A DNA stretch of 64,000 nt, taken from contig NZ_LN831776.1 of assembly GCF_000981585.1 (NCBI RefSeq), forward strand, positions 1,379,001 through 1,443,000. Direction: 5' to 3'. The position numbers were made by a program, and so were the translations under genes. Positions 43,647-52,874 of the stretch are shown in pieces. Position 1 is the stretch's first letter, and each line of letters begins with the position of its first letter. Under the pieces are notes generated by a model. It was given only the letters and a program-made list of their open reading frames with translations, made no database searches and was not told the DNA's origin. The stretch comes from Paenibacillus riograndensis SBR5. Its GTDB lineage: Bacteria; Bacillota; Bacilli; Paenibacillales; Paenibacillaceae.

Positions 43647-44138
43647 TTGAACAACATCGCTGAAACGGTGTTCACTTACCGTTCATATAGCCTGGAGGAT
43701 ACACAGCAGCTGGCGGCTGAACTGGCCGCCTCAGCAGAACCGGGCATGGTTATCGGGCTGGACGGAGATCTGGGCGCTGGAAAAACAGCGTTCTCGCAGA
43801 GCTTTGCCCGTCATTTGGGTGTACAAGGGATCGTCAGCAGCCCGACATTTACGATTATCAAGGAGTATGAAGGGCGTCTGCCGCTCTATCATATGGATGT
43901 ATACCGCATCTCGCTCCAGGAAGCGGACGAGCTGGGGCTGGATGAATATTTCTATGGGCAGGGCGTCTGCCTGGTAGAGTGGAGCCGTATTATTGCGGAT
44001 TTGATGCCGCCGCGGCTTCTCCATATCGCTATAGAAACATGCGGGCCGGAGGAACGGCTGATTACAGTGACCGGAAGCGGGGAGCCTTACGGCGGGGTGT
44101 GCCGGGCTCTGAACCAGAAGTGGGGTAATGAAAGATGA
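43647..44138 (+). CDS. tsaE: tRNA t6A modification ATPase
   Basis: A 163-residue P-loop ATPase (YdiB/TsaE) required with TsaB and TsaD to make N6-threonylcarbamoyladenosine on ANN-decoding tRNAs. Walker A is GLDGDLGAGKTAFS, and SSPTFTIIKEYEGRLPLYHM, DEYFYGQGVCLVEW are family motifs. The start is TTG with AGGTGG about 10 bases before it. It overlaps tsaB by four bases; the four-gene t6A cluster tsaE-tsaB-rimI-tsaD matches B. subtilis order. Confidence 0.94.
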   Translation: MNNIAETVFTYRSYSLEDTQQLAAELAASAEPGMVIGLDGDLGAGKTAFSQSFARHLGVQGIVSSPTFTIIKEYEGRLPLYHMDVYRISLQEADELGLDEYFYGQGVCLVEWSRIIADLMPPRLLHIAIETCGPEERLITVTGSGEPYGGVCRALNQKWGNER

Positions 44139-44974
44139 TGAAGCTAAATGTTGAGCCGCGCAAGCGGTTTTTGGCGCTGGATACATCCACAGCTATCCTT
44201 GGGGTAGCGATCACGGAAAATGGCAGGCTGCTGCATGAAACGAATGCCTCAGGGGAGCGGAACCATTCCGTGCACCTGCTGCCGATTATTGAGCAGGCGC
44301 TGCAGGCTACCGGCACAACCCCCGCCATGATCGGCGGAATTGCAGTTGGGCTGGGACCGGGTTCGTATACCGGAACGCGCATCGCCGTAACTGCTGCCAA
44401 GACGCTGGCGTGGGCCTGGAAGGTGCCGGTAGCCGGCATCTCCACCCTGCAGGCGCTGGCCTGGGGCGGTTTGGCTGCTGCGCTGAAGCAGCAGGTGGAA
44501 CCATCCGGCGCGGGGGAACCGGCGGAACAGGAACCGGCCGGGACTGGCCCGGACTGGATTATTCCGCTGCTGGATGCGCGCCGGGGGCAGGCCTACACCG
44601 CACTGTTCGCTGCGGACGGGGAGCATGCGCCCCGGAGACTGGAGCCGGATGCTATCCGGCTTATGGCCGACTGGGTGCTGGACCTGACGGATAGACTGAA
44701 GCAGGCGGAGGCAGAAGGCAGGAAGCCGCGCGCCATCTGGTTCGTCGGCGAAACGCTGCTGCTTGGCAGCGGCGAATCAACCGGGCTGCTGCGGGAAACA
44801 GGGAATGTTCTCGTTGTGCCCTATGAGCTGGAAGGACGCTGGGCGGGGTATTTAGGGGAAGAGCGCCTGCAAGCGGGAAACGATGATCTGCATAGTCTAA
44901 TCCCGAATTATACTCAGCTGTCCGAAGCGGAAGCCAATCTGCGCCGGAGCGGTGAAGGGGGCCTGAATCAATAA
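44135..44974 (+). CDS. tsaB: tRNA t6A modification dimerisation partner
   Basis: A 279-residue TsaB (YdiC/YeaZ), an ASKHA-fold protein that forms a complex with TsaD and TsaE. The N-terminus RFLALDTSTAILGVAITENG and VGLGPGSYTGTRIAVTAAKT are characteristic. A Gly/Pro/Glu-rich insertion at about residues 120-135 is longer than usual. ATG 44135 (or 44138) overlaps the tsaE stop; rimI begins on its stop codon, so translation is coupled throughout. Confidence 0.94.
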   Translation: MMKLNVEPRKRFLALDTSTAILGVAITENGRLLHETNASGERNHSVHLLPIIEQALQATGTTPAMIGGIAVGLGPGSYTGTRIAVTAAKTLAWAWKVPVAGISTLQALAWGGLAAALKQQVEPSGAGEPAEQEPAGTGPDWIIPLLDARRGQAYTALFAADGEHAPRRLEPDAIRLMADWVLDLTDRLKQAEAEGRKPRAIWFVGETLLLGSGESTGLLRETGNVLVVPYELEGRWAGYLGEERLQAGNDDLHSLIPNYTQLSEAEANLRRSGEGGLNQ

Positions 44975-45498
44975 TGATGGAATCGGAGCCGGTAAGGGAT
45001 CAGAGCACGGAGCTGGTGTTCCGCCTGATGAAGCTTGTAGATATTCCTGATATTCTGATTATTGAGCGGGAAGCCTTCACGATGCCTTGGACGGAGGAGG
45101 CCTTCCGCAACGAGCTGACCCACAATCATTTTGCCAAATATATGGTCATGGAGCTGCACGGGCGTATTATTGGCTATGCGGGGATGTGGGCCATTGTTGA
45201 TGAAGCCCATGTCACGAATATAGCGTTGCTTGAGGCGTACCGGGGACGCAAATGGGGCGAGAGACTGCTGGACGAGCTAATGAAGACGGCTGCTTTTTTG
45301 GGCATGAAGTCCATCACACTGGAGGTCCGGGTCTCGAATGAGGTCGCCCAGAATTTGTACCGCAAAAAAGGCTTCCGTCCGGCAGGCACCCGCAAAGGCT
45401 ATTACTCGGATAATCGCGAGGATGCGCTGATTATGTGGGCGGATCTGCCGGAATACGGGGAGCAAGGCATGATGGAAGGAAGCGTGGATCTGAAATGA
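44974..45498 (+). CDS. rimI: Ribosomal protein-alanine N-acetyltransferase
   Basis: A 174-residue GNAT acetyltransferase of the RimI family. The acetyl-CoA binding motif is in LEAYRGRKWGERLLDELMKT, and EVRVSNEVAQNLYRKKGFRPAG is typical of RimI. It acetylates the N-terminus of a ribosomal protein (S18 in E. coli). The start overlaps the tsaB stop (TAATG), and tsaD starts at its stop (ATGA). Position inside the t6A cluster matches B. subtilis ydiD. Confidence 0.92.
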   Translation: MMESEPVRDQSTELVFRLMKLVDIPDILIIEREAFTMPWTEEAFRNELTHNHFAKYMVMELHGRIIGYAGMWAIVDEAHVTNIALLEAYRGRKWGERLLDELMKTAAFLGMKSITLEVRVSNEVAQNLYRKKGFRPAGTRKGYYSDNREDALIMWADLPEYGEQGMMEGSVDLK

Positions 45499-46544
45499 AG
45501 ACCGAAACGGGTGAAGTTCAGCCTGTACTAATATTGGCAATCGAAACCAGCTGTGATGAAACTTCCGTAGCGGTGGTGAAGGACGGCTGTGAGGTGCTTT
45601 CGAACATGATCTCCAGCCAGATCGAAACCCATCGCGCGTTCGGCGGTGTTGTGCCTGAAGTGGCATCCCGCAAGCATGTAGAAGTGATTACACTGGTGAT
45701 AGAGGGGGCGCTGAAAGCGGCAGGCGTTCAGCCTGAACAGCTGACGGCCGTTGCGGTTACGCAGGGGCCCGGGCTCGTCGGAGCGCTGCTGGTCGGTGTT
45801 GTAGCTGCCAAAAGCCTGGCGCTTGCCTGGGGCAAGCCCCTGATTGGCACGCATCATATTGCCGGTCATATTTATGCCAACCGGCTGGTTAAGGAGCTGC
45901 AGTATCCCAACATGACGCTGGTTGTATCCGGCGGGCATACAGAGCTGGTCAGCATGGAACGGGAGGGCAAGTTCCGGATTATCGGCCGAACCCGCGATGA
46001 CGCTGTGGGCGAAGCCTATGACAAGGTAGCGCGGGCGCTCGGGTTCCCTTATCCGGGCGGCCCCCATGTGGACCGGCTGGCCCGCGAGGCGGAGGAAGCG
46101 GTGGCGCTTCCCCGCGTCTGGCTGGAGCCGGATTCCTATGATTTCAGCTTCAGCGGCCTGAAGTCGGCCGTGCTCAATGTGGTCAACCAGAGCAAGATGA
46201 AGGGCCTTGCGCCGGATGTGGCCGGAATAGCCCGCGGCTTCCAGGAGTCGGTTGTCGAGGTGCTGGTGGAGAAGGCGGTTCGTGCTGTAAAAGCCACCCA
46301 AGCCAAGCAGCTTCTGCTCAGCGGAGGCGTAGCCGCCAACAAGGGCCTGCGCGAGGCGCTGACCGCCCGCTGCGAGGCGGAGGGCATTGAGCTGATCATT
46401 CCGCCTCCGGTATTCTGCACCGACAATGCGGCCATGATCGGTGCGGCCGCTTACGTGAAATGGCGCCATGACGGCAGCACACCGCTGGATATGGTCGCTG
46501 ATCCGGGGTTCTCGCTGGAAAATTGGTCAGTGGAAACCTATTGA
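45495..46544 (+). CDS. tsaD: tRNA N6-adenosine threonylcarbamoyltransferase
   Basis: A 349-residue TsaD (Gcp/YdiE), which transfers the threonylcarbamoyl group to A37 of tRNA. AIETSCDETSVAVV, then SSQIETHRAFGGVVPEVASR and the iron-binding H-x-x-x-H in THHIAGHIY, plus LLLSGGVAANKGLRE, identify it. The ATG overlaps the rimI stop by four bases; a longer in-frame reading from 45435 lies in rimI. The stop codon overlaps the -35 of the leuA T-box promoter. Confidence 0.96.
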   Translation: MKTETGEVQPVLILAIETSCDETSVAVVKDGCEVLSNMISSQIETHRAFGGVVPEVASRKHVEVITLVIEGALKAAGVQPEQLTAVAVTQGPGLVGALLVGVVAAKSLALAWGKPLIGTHHIAGHIYANRLVKELQYPNMTLVVSGGHTELVSMEREGKFRIIGRTRDDAVGEAYDKVARALGFPYPGGPHVDRLAREAEEAVALPRVWLEPDSYDFSFSGLKSAVLNVVNQSKMKGLAPDVAGIARGFQESVVEVLVEKAVRAVKATQAKQLLLSGGVAANKGLREALTARCEAEGIELIIPPPVFCTDNAAMIGAAAYVKWRHDGSTPLDMVADPGFSLENWSVETY

Positions 46545-46570
46545 CAGCTTTTGGTGATGGCGGGTATAAT
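46541..46570 (+). promoter_or_regulatory. Consensus sigma-A promoter of the leuA T-box leader
   Basis: TTGACA (46541-46546) and TATAAT (46565-46570) with an 18-bp spacer are both perfect. The -35 overlaps the tsaD stop codon. Transcription would start about 46577 and cover both T-boxes. Confidence 0.9.
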
Positions 46571-46589
46571 CAGTTCAATCATTATTAAT

Positions 46590-46958
46590 AATTTGAACAA
46601 ACGCGATGAATGGAAGCAGTAAGGAATCTCCGGGATAAGAGAACTGCGGGTGGGTGCGACGCAGCCGAAGGAGACCTGAACTCGTCCGGGAGCGGAACGG
46701 TGGAAGCAGGAGGTTCCTTCAAGGAACGCCAACCGGGGCGAAATTGCCCCCGACCTTTCGTACACCGTTACGGTTGACCTCCGTAAGAGGGTAGTCCTGC
46801 ATAGTGACGGAACAAGCGGTTGCTTCCCGTTTCCTTGCAAGGCTGTAGAGTGGATATCTTAGAACGGCTAAAGCGCTGGCTGAACCGGGATATCAACAAG
46901 AGTGGTACCGCGAAGGTGAACAGCCTGTCGTCTCTTGAATGAGACGGCAGGCTTTTTT
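46590..46958 (+). ncRNA. T-box riboswitch 1 of leuA
   Basis: A tRNA-sensing leader. The T-box AAGAGTGGTACCGCG is at 46898-46912 and the terminator is a 12-bp stem (46923-46934 with 46941-46952) followed by TTTTTT. The specifier is best read as CTC (Leu) at 46681-46683, followed by G, at the place that aligns with leader 2. Uncharged tRNA-Leu would favour readthrough into leuA. Confidence 0.93.
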
Positions 46959-46999
46959 GCGTGAATTGACAGGGCCATTGAAGAAATTAACGGATATGA

Positions 47000-47315
47000 T
47001 AGAGAACACGCGATGAACGGGAGCAGTAGATGATGAAGGTGAGCAGAGAGCTGCGGGGTGGTGCGACGCAGTCACCGGAGGCATTGAATCTCGCCCGGGA
47101 GCGGAGCGGCGGAACAGCAGGATGTATGCCGCTACGGATGTCCCCGTTACCGGACCTTCATGGAGTGCTGCCGGGCATTAGCGCCCGGCAAGCGTTCCGT
47201 GGGGAAGAGCAGGACGCAGCTTGAAGCTTTGCTGGCATAGAAGGCTGTGCGTCAAAAAGAGTGGTACCGCGGAGGGGGAACCCGCCGTCTCTTTATTTAG
47301 AGATGGCGGGTTTTT
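47000..47315 (+). ncRNA. T-box riboswitch 2 of leuA
   Basis: A second complete T-box leader with AAGAGTGGTACCGCG at 47257-47271 and a 12-bp terminator (47281-47292 with 47299-47310) plus T-run. The aligned specifier is CTC (Leu) at 47090-47092. A TTGACA at 46966 is 23 bp from the nearest TATGAT, so no good separate promoter was found and both leaders are probably in one transcript. Confidence 0.92.
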
Positions 47316-47613
47316 GCGTTGTTCAGGTGATGGCCGGATAAGGCGGCCTCATTCTGGAAAAGCGTTGGAGAGTGAAGGCCGTCTGCCAAGCTAGGCAGAC
47401 AGCCTGCTCTCCGCTTGCTGCCGGCAGCAGTGGGTGGGAATCAGCAGAGCCGCAAGTCGACGTGCGGTTCTTGTGCAAAGCGGAAACGAAGGCCAGGGAC
47501 ATAGGAGGATTGCAGCTTAAGTACACCATAATGCGGCTTATGCTTGAAGGAGCGGTTTTTGCCCGGAGCTGGGTCTGAGAAGCAATGCCACAAAACTTTC
47601 AGGAGGGTTTTCC
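47316..47613 (+). other. Leader between second T-box and leuA
   Basis: About 300 nt with no gene. Small hairpins are seen (GTCTGCC/GGCAGAC near 47386-47404; GCCGCA/TGCGGT near 47452). The purpose is unknown, and no terminator lies in it. Confidence 0.5.
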
Positions 47614-49170
47614 ATGATTATTCCGGTAAAGAAACGAATTCAGATTTTCGATACGACGCTGCGTGACGGCGAGCAGGCTCCCGGGGCCAGTCTTACTCCG
47701 GAACAAAAGATCATTCTGGCTTATAAGCTGGCCGAACTGGGCGTGGATGTGCTGGAGCCGGGGTTCCCGGTATCGAGCCCCGGGGATTTTGCTGCCGTGG
47801 AGACGATCTCCCGGAAGGTGCAGGGCGTGGAAATCTGCGGCTTTGCCCGTGCAGTCAGAGGGGATATTGATGCTGCGGTGCGGGCGACCCGGGATGCGGA
47901 GCGGCGGCGGCTTCATCTGTTCATTTCCTCCTCGGACATTCACCTGCGCCATCAGCTGCGCATGAGCCGGGCCGAGGTTGTAGCCGCCGCCCGGGAGATG
48001 ACGGCGTATGCGCGCCAATTCTGCGAGGTGGTGGAGTTCACCGCCATGGATGCCGCACGGACGGGCATCGATGACCTGATCGAAATGGTGGAGGCCGTCA
48101 TTGAGGAAGGCGCGACGATTATCAATCTGCCCGACACGGTGGGCTATGCGCTGCCGCAGGAATATGGCGAGATGTTCCGCCGGGTCCGGCAGGGGGCCAG
48201 AGGCGGCGATACCGTGAGCTATAGCGCTCACTGCCACAACGACCTGGGGCTTGCCGTGGCCAACAGTCTGGCTGCGATTGAAGGAGGGGCTACCCAGATT
48301 GAGGTGACAGTCAACGGCGTGGGGGAGCGCACCGGAAACTGTGCGCTGGAAGAGCTGGTCATGGCGCTGGAGACACGGGGGGATGCGCTTGGCGCGGAAA
48401 CCGGCATAGTGCTGGATAAGCTGTACGACACTTCGCGGATCATCAGCGGGGCCATGCATTTTCCGATTGCCTACAACAAACCGGTCGTCGGCAGAAATGC
48501 CTTCCAGCATGAATCGGGAATTCACCAGGACGGGCTGCTGAAGGACCGCAGCACCTATGAAATTATGGACCCCGAGCGGCTGGGCATTCCGCGCAGCATG
48601 ATTATTCTGGGCAAGCATTCCGGCCGCCATGCCCTGAAGGACCGGGCGGCGAAGTATGGCATTGCGCTCAGCCCCGGGGAGCTGGATGCATTGTATGAAT
48701 CCTTCAAGGAGACGGCTGACCGCCAGAAGGCAGTCAGCGACGATGAACTGCTGCGGATGGTCAGCACCACTACCGGTCAGGAAGCCAAGGTCTATGAGCT
48801 GGGCGAGGTCCAGGTACTGGCCGGCAGCGCACAGCGCCGGGTGGCCGCTGTTACGGTCCGCCACTTAAAAAGCGGCGAGGAAACTTCGCACACCAGCACC
48901 GGCAACGGGCCGCTGGAAGCGATCATAGCGGCGATCGGGCAAGGGATTGCCGAGGAGATTGCTTTTACGGGGCTGGAGCTGCATTCGCTGGGCAGCGGTG
49001 AGAACGCCCAGGCCGAGGCGGCGGTAATGGTGGAGTGGGAAGGAAATAAATTCAGGGGGACGGCTATCCATCAGGATATTGTAATGGCAGCGGGCATTGC
49101 TTATATCGCGGCCTGCAACTCGGCCCTGCTCTCCGCTGCTTCAGCTTCTCAGCCGTCATCGGCTGTATAG
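47614..49170 (+). CDS. leuA: 2-isopropylmalate synthase
   Basis: A 518-residue leucine pathway enzyme that condenses acetyl-CoA and 2-ketoisovalerate. The catalytic and metal-binding motifs are [40 protein letters not shown], and [40 protein letters not shown] follows, then the C-terminal LeuA dimer domain for leucine feedback (about 395-515). AGGAGGG precedes the ATG. Two leucine T-boxes control it. No other leu gene follows; it is monocistronic with its own terminator, and is inserted between tsaD and ydiF relative to B. subtilis. Confidence 0.95.
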   Translation: MIIPVKKRIQIFDTTLRDGEQAPGASLTPEQKIILAYKLAELGVDVLEPGFPVSSPGDFAAVETISRKVQGVEICGFARAVRGDIDAAVRATRDAERRRLHLFISSSDIHLRHQLRMSRAEVVAAAREMTAYARQFCEVVEFTAMDAARTGIDDLIEMVEAVIEEGATIINLPDTVGYALPQEYGEMFRRVRQGARGGDTVSYSAHCHNDLGLAVANSLAAIEGGATQIEVTVNGVGERTGNCALEELVMALETRGDALGAETGIVLDKLYDTSRIISGAMHFPIAYNKPVVGRNAFQHESGIHQDGLLKDRSTYEIMDPERLGIPRSMIILGKHSGRHALKDRAAKYGIALSPGELDALYESFKETADRQKAVSDDELLRMVSTTTGQEAKVYELGEVQVLAGSAQRRVAAVTVRHLKSGEETSHTSTGNGPLEAIIAAIGQGIAEEIAFTGLELHSLGSGENAQAEAAVMVEWEGNKFRGTAIHQDIVMAAGIAYIAACNSALLSAASASQPSSAV

Positions 49171-49210
49171 TGCGCGAAGTGTAAATTTGCAAGGCGCTCA
49201 GGAACATCCG

Positions 49211-49258
49211 ATGGCCTGTTTTCTCCACATATTATGTGGGGGAACAGGCCATTTTTTA
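49211..49258 (+). terminator. Terminator after leuA
   Basis: ATGGCCTGTT pairs with AACAGGCCAT, with an inner CCACAT/ATGTGG helix, followed by TTTTTT. Confidence 0.88.
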
Positions 49259-49642
49259 TTGTATAGAAAATTATTCAATTTCAAGAAATGCGGAGATCCT
49301 GGAAGCCTCAGAGGATATAAGCAATGCAGGGGGGCTCCATCAGCCCATCAGCGGACTGAAGTGGACAGAGGGGACCCTATTTTGCCAAAAATCTTACTTT
49401 TTCAGTAGTTATGGACTCAGGAGTCGTTAAATCGTTCGATTGAGCCTGGAATCTTCTTTCAATAACGGCTTTCCAGTCCGCAACGGCTGCGGATCGATCG
49501 TGAAGGGAGCTCATCGTATCCGCAGAAGGACCCACACCATAATCATACGGCCTACAATTTGGGAGCGGTGGGGAATCCCTGCGGCCGTAAGTCCCGTGTT
49601 GTTATTTACCCGATAAAAAAGCAGAAGCGCCTTTTGTCAAGC
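49259..49642. other. Intergenic region between leuA terminator and DnaA-box cluster
   Basis: No gene seen. A stretch at about 49485-49510 (CGGATCGATCGTGAAG) resembles part of the 46-bp repeat at 10212. The remainder shows nothing recognisable. Confidence 0.4.
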
Positions 49643-49901
49643 TGTGGACAACGTTATCCACATATTCTGCCCGAATTGTGTAAAAACCGTGTAAAATCAG
49701 CAATAACGGCATTTTTTCAAAACCCGAAAAGGGCTGTTTACTAAGAGCCGTTTTCCTGTGATAATTGTGGATAATGTGGATAATTCGGTGGATAAAAAGT
49801 CCTTGACAAGGAAAAAGGCGATTTTACGCGTAAAAAAAGGCCCTATGGGCCTTTTTAAGCTGTGAGTTATACACGAAAACTGTGGATGGGGCTGTGGATA
49901 A
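49643..49901. promoter_or_regulatory. DnaA-box cluster
   Basis: Four perfect DnaA boxes TTATCCACA are present: 49654-49662 on the plus strand and 49766-49774, 49775-49783 (directly adjacent) and 49893-49901 on the minus strand. Near matches lie at 49643, 49787, 49867 and 49881. By chance about 0.5 perfect box is expected in a whole 64-kb window. No dnaA or dnaN is near, so this is an accessory DnaA-binding site rather than oriC. Confidence 0.8.
49834..49856. terminator. Symmetric hairpin inside the DnaA-box region
   Basis: AAAAAGGCCC and GGGCCTTTTT form a perfect 10-bp stem around TAT, with A- and T-runs on both sides. It can terminate transcription from either side, in particular that of the ABC-F gene. 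Confidence 0.75.
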
Positions 49902-49955
49902 CTATTTATGAACAAACCGGAAATTCTTAAAAAATAATTATTTAACGGATTTACA

Positions 49956-51911
49956 TTATTCGTCAGCAAGGTTTTCCCATTCGCTAAATAAATTTCCAAG
50001 CTGTTCTTTTTTGAGCTTTAGCTCACTTTCATGTTCTTGAAGTGCGACATAATCCTGAAAAACCTCGGGCCTGGTCATTTCATTCTCAATCCGGGCGATG
50101 TCTTCCTCCAGCACTGCGATATTCTCCTCGAGTTCGGAGATCCGCCGCTGGCGGTTGCGTTCCTCGCGTTTGGCCTGCTTTTCGGCTTCATAGGAGAGGG
50201 CCGCACCTTTTTCTGCCGCCGGCACTTCAGCTTCGGCATTCTTGGAGGCCTTGACAGAGGCTAGCTCCGCTTCCTCCAGGGCAATCGCCTCAAGCTCCCG
50301 CTTTTTTTCGATATAATCATCATAATTGCCCAGATATTGATCAATTCCGCCTGGATGAAGCTCCAGTACACGTTCGGCCATTTTGTTCAGGAAATAACGG
50401 TCATGGGAAATGAAGAGCAGGGTGCCTTCAAAATCAATCAGCGCCGATTCCAGCACCTCGCGGCTCATCAGATCCAGATGGTTGGTCGGCTCATCGAGAA
50501 TGAGCATGTTGGCGCCGCGCAGCATGAGCTTCGACAGCGAAACCCGGGCTTTCTCACCGCCGCTGAGCGCAGCAACCTTCTTCAGGACATCCTCGCCGCT
50601 GAACAGGAAATTGCCGAGAATCGTCCGGATTCGCGCCTCTTCCAGCATCGGATATTCACTCCACAGCTCCTCCAGCACTGTATTGCGCGGATTAAGCCGG
50701 GTCTGTTCCTGATCGTAGTAGGCGATTTTCACTTTGGTTCCCCAGTTCACGGTGCCGGTGGAAGGCTCCCGCGTACCGGTCAGGCACTGCAGCAGCGTGG
50801 ACTTGCCGATTCCGTTCGGGCCAATCAGGGCTGCCGTCTCACCCCGCCGCAGCTCAAAGGAGGCGTTCCGGAAGAGCGGCTCCGCTTTTTCGCTGAAGGC
50901 TACCGCGACATCCCGCACCTGCAGCACCTCTTTGCCGGACATGAAGTCCGGCTCGAAGGAGAAGCTGGCTTTTTTCAAATCACCCAGCGGCTTGTCGATA
51001 CGTTCCATCTTGTCCAGCGCCTTGCGCCGGCTCTGGGCCCGTTTGGTGGTGGAGGCACGCACGATATTGCGCTGCACGAAATCCTCCATCCGCGAAATCT
51101 CTTCCTGCTGCTTCTCGTACTGCTTCAGGCGGATCTCATATTCTGCGGCCTTCTGATCCACATAACGGCTGTAGTTGCCCGTGTACTTCCGGGACTGATG
51201 GCGTTCGATTTCGACGATTGTAGTCACCAGACGGTCAAGGAAGTAGCGGTCATGGGAGACGACCAGAATGCCGCCGGCATAGCTGCGCAGATAATCCTCC
51301 AGCCAGGTCAGCGTTTCAATGTCCAGATGGTTGGTCGGCTCATCCAGCATCAGCAGATCCGGAGCCTGCAGCAGAATGCGGGCCAGAGCCAGACGGGTTT
51401 TCTGGCCGCCGCTCAGCGTGGCAATCGGCGTCTCCGGCGGAAATTCGCCGAAGCCCATGCCGTGCAGAACGCTGCGGATCCGCGTATTCATCTCATAGCC
51501 GCCATGATCCTTGAACCAATCCGAACGTCTGGCGTAGCGCTCCAGCAGATCTTCATAACGCTTCGGGTCATCCGCCAGCCCAGGGTCGGCGATGTCTGCT
51601 TCGAGCTGCCGCAGCTCTGCTTCCGCTTCGATCAGCGGGCTGAATACGGCCAGCATTTCCTCTTGAATGGTCTTATCGGACTGCAGTCCGCTGTTCTGGG
51701 CCAGGTAACCAATGGTGGTTTCCTTGGATTTATGAATTTGCCCGCTGTCAAAGGACATCTCGCCGGCGAGAATCTGCAGGAAGGTCGACTTCCCGGCTCC
51801 ATTGACACCGACGAGGCCTACCCGTTCCTTCTCGTTCACCTGCAGGCTGATGCCGTCCAGCACGCTTTGTATTCCATATGACTTGGTAATTCCTGTTGCT
51901 TGAAGAAGCAT
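49956..51911 (-). CDS. ydiF: ABC-F family ATPase (YdiF type)
   Basis: A 651-residue soluble protein with two ABC domains and no membrane segment. Walker A motifs are VGVNGAGKSTFL and IGPNGIGKSTLL; signatures are LSGGQKTRLALARILL and LSGGEKARVSLSKLML; the linker between them (RNIVRASTTKRAQSRRKALD) is the ribosome-contacting P-site-like loop of ABC-F translation factors. The C-terminal extension is a coiled coil (EAEKQAKREERNRQRRISEL). It acts on ribosomes. It starts at ATG 51911 with GGAGGTTT upstream. In B. subtilis it also follows tsaD on the opposite strand. Confidence 0.94.
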   Translation of the reverse strand: MLLQATGITKSYGIQSVLDGISLQVNEKERVGLVGVNGAGKSTFLQILAGEMSFDSGQIHKSKETTIGYLAQNSGLQSDKTIQEEMLAVFSPLIEAEAELRQLEADIADPGLADDPKRYEDLLERYARRSDWFKDHGGYEMNTRIRSVLHGMGFGEFPPETPIATLSGGQKTRLALARILLQAPDLLMLDEPTNHLDIETLTWLEDYLRSYAGGILVVSHDRYFLDRLVTTIVEIERHQSRKYTGNYSRYVDQKAAEYEIRLKQYEKQQEEISRMEDFVQRNIVRASTTKRAQSRRKALDKMERIDKPLGDLKKASFSFEPDFMSGKEVLQVRDVAVAFSEKAEPLFRNASFELRRGETAALIGPNGIGKSTLLQCLTGTREPSTGTVNWGTKVKIAYYDQEQTRLNPRNTVLEELWSEYPMLEEARIRTILGNFLFSGEDVLKKVAALSGGEKARVSLSKLMLRGANMLILDEPTNHLDLMSREVLESALIDFEGTLLFISHDRYFLNKMAERVLELHPGGIDQYLGNYDDYIEKKRELEAIALEEAELASVKASKNAEAEVPAAEKGAALSYEAEKQAKREERNRQRRISELEENIAVLEEDIARIENEMTRPEVFQDYVALQEHESELKLKKEQLGNLFSEWENLADE

Positions 51912-52226
51912 ACTGATGAAACCTCCGCCCTTACATATTTCACCACGGCGTCTACCGCCCCGGTTGTACCAAAAACCTTATTCTATAGTTTACATGAAAA
52001 GCGTTTGCCGCGCGAGGGGAGCAGCCTGCATTACCTTGCTGCGATGCGTCTGGACGAAAGAATCCTTCCCCGGAGACTGCTGCACCAGCCGGGTCGTGGA
52101 CAAGACTTGCAAAGGTTCCTGTAACAGCGTGTTTTGTTCAACCTTGGCGAACATGTGAGAAGAGTGGTAAACTGAGTTTACAAACTATGATAAGCTAGGA
52201 TATAACGGAGAAGGAGGCTGCTGTCC
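51912..52226. other. Intergenic region between ydiF and fthC with a 15-bp palindrome
   Basis: No gene was found. GTAAACTGAGTTTAC (52167-52181) is a perfect 7-1-7 palindrome just before the fthC ribosome site and overlaps a TTTACA box that could be a -35 element with TATGAT/GATAAG downstream. It may be an operator. Confidence 0.5.
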
Positions 52227-52874
52227 ATGACAGGCAACCGTGCGCTGCTGGCAGCGCTTAAGCGGGAACTGCGCGCAGAGAGAGCAGCTGTCCGTGAGGG
52301 GCTTGCTGCAGATGAACGGGCATCCATGTCCGCCCGGGTCTGCAGCCATGCACTGGACTGGCTCCGGAAGGAGAAGGCTGCTTCACTGCTCGCCTATGTG
52401 CCTTTCCGTTCAGAGCTGGATTGCCGCCCGCTGATTGCCGGGGCCTGGGCGCTTGGCCGGGAGGTGCTGCTCCCCCGTGTTATTGCGGAAGCGGGAACCA
52501 TGAGCCTTCATACGGTTGGCTCCTGGGAGGAGCTTGCACCTGGAGCTTATGGCATCCTGGAGCCCTTACTCCCTGAAGGGAACGGGCAGGAGCGGGAGGT
52601 GCCCCCGGTTCCGGATGTGGTTTTTGTTCCGGGGCTCGCTTTTGACCGGCAGGGCGGGCGTCTTGGCTACGGTAAGGGCTACTATGACCGGATGCAGGCG
52701 TCCTTGAAGCAGGAGTCCGGATTTGCTCTGAAGCCTCCGGTCTGGATCGGGCTGGCTTTCAGCCAACAACTGGTGCCTGAAGTCCCGATGGATGGGCATG
52801 ATGCCTATATGGACATGCTGATTACGGAAGAGGGCATCTTTCACTGCCGGAAGGAGAACATACCATGGAATTAA
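52227..52874 (+). CDS. 5-formyltetrahydrofolate cyclo-ligase
   Basis: A 215-residue enzyme that converts 5-formyl-THF to methenyl-THF using [36 protein letters not shown], and the phosphate/folate motif [11 protein letters not shown] with [15 protein letters not shown] are family marks. GAAGGAGG precedes the ATG. It overlaps moaC by ten bases, so it is the first gene of a fthC-moaC operon, an arrangement not seen in B. subtilis. Confidence 0.94.
   Translation: MTGNRALLAALKRELRAERAAVREGLAADERASMSARVCSHALDWLRKEKAASLLAYVPFRSELDCRPLIAGAWALGREVLLPRVIAEAGTMSLHTVGSWEELAPGAYGILEPLLPEGNGQEREVPPVPDVVFVPGLAFDRQGGRLGYGKGYYDRMQASLKQESGFALKPPVWIGLAFSQQLVPEVPMDGHDAYMDMLITEEGIFHCRKENIPWN

Noticed and set aside
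46966..47000. Separate promoter for the second T-box
   Set aside because: TTGACA and TATGAT are 23 bp apart, too far for a normal sigma-A promoter.
49643..49901. Chromosomal origin of replication
   Set aside because: DnaA boxes are present but dnaA, dnaN, rpmH and similar genes are absent and no AT-rich DnaA-trio region was recognised; an accessory cluster is more likely.
50337..51881. 514-codon frame opposite the ABC-F gene, and similar long frames opposite ku (41135-42478)
   Set aside because: Mirror frames caused by GC-biased codons of real genes; translated text is Gln/Arg-rich without domains.
51912..52226. 6S RNA gene upstream of the folate cyclo-ligase, as in many proteobacteria
   Set aside because: No long open-bubble hairpin typical of 6S RNA could be found in the sequence.
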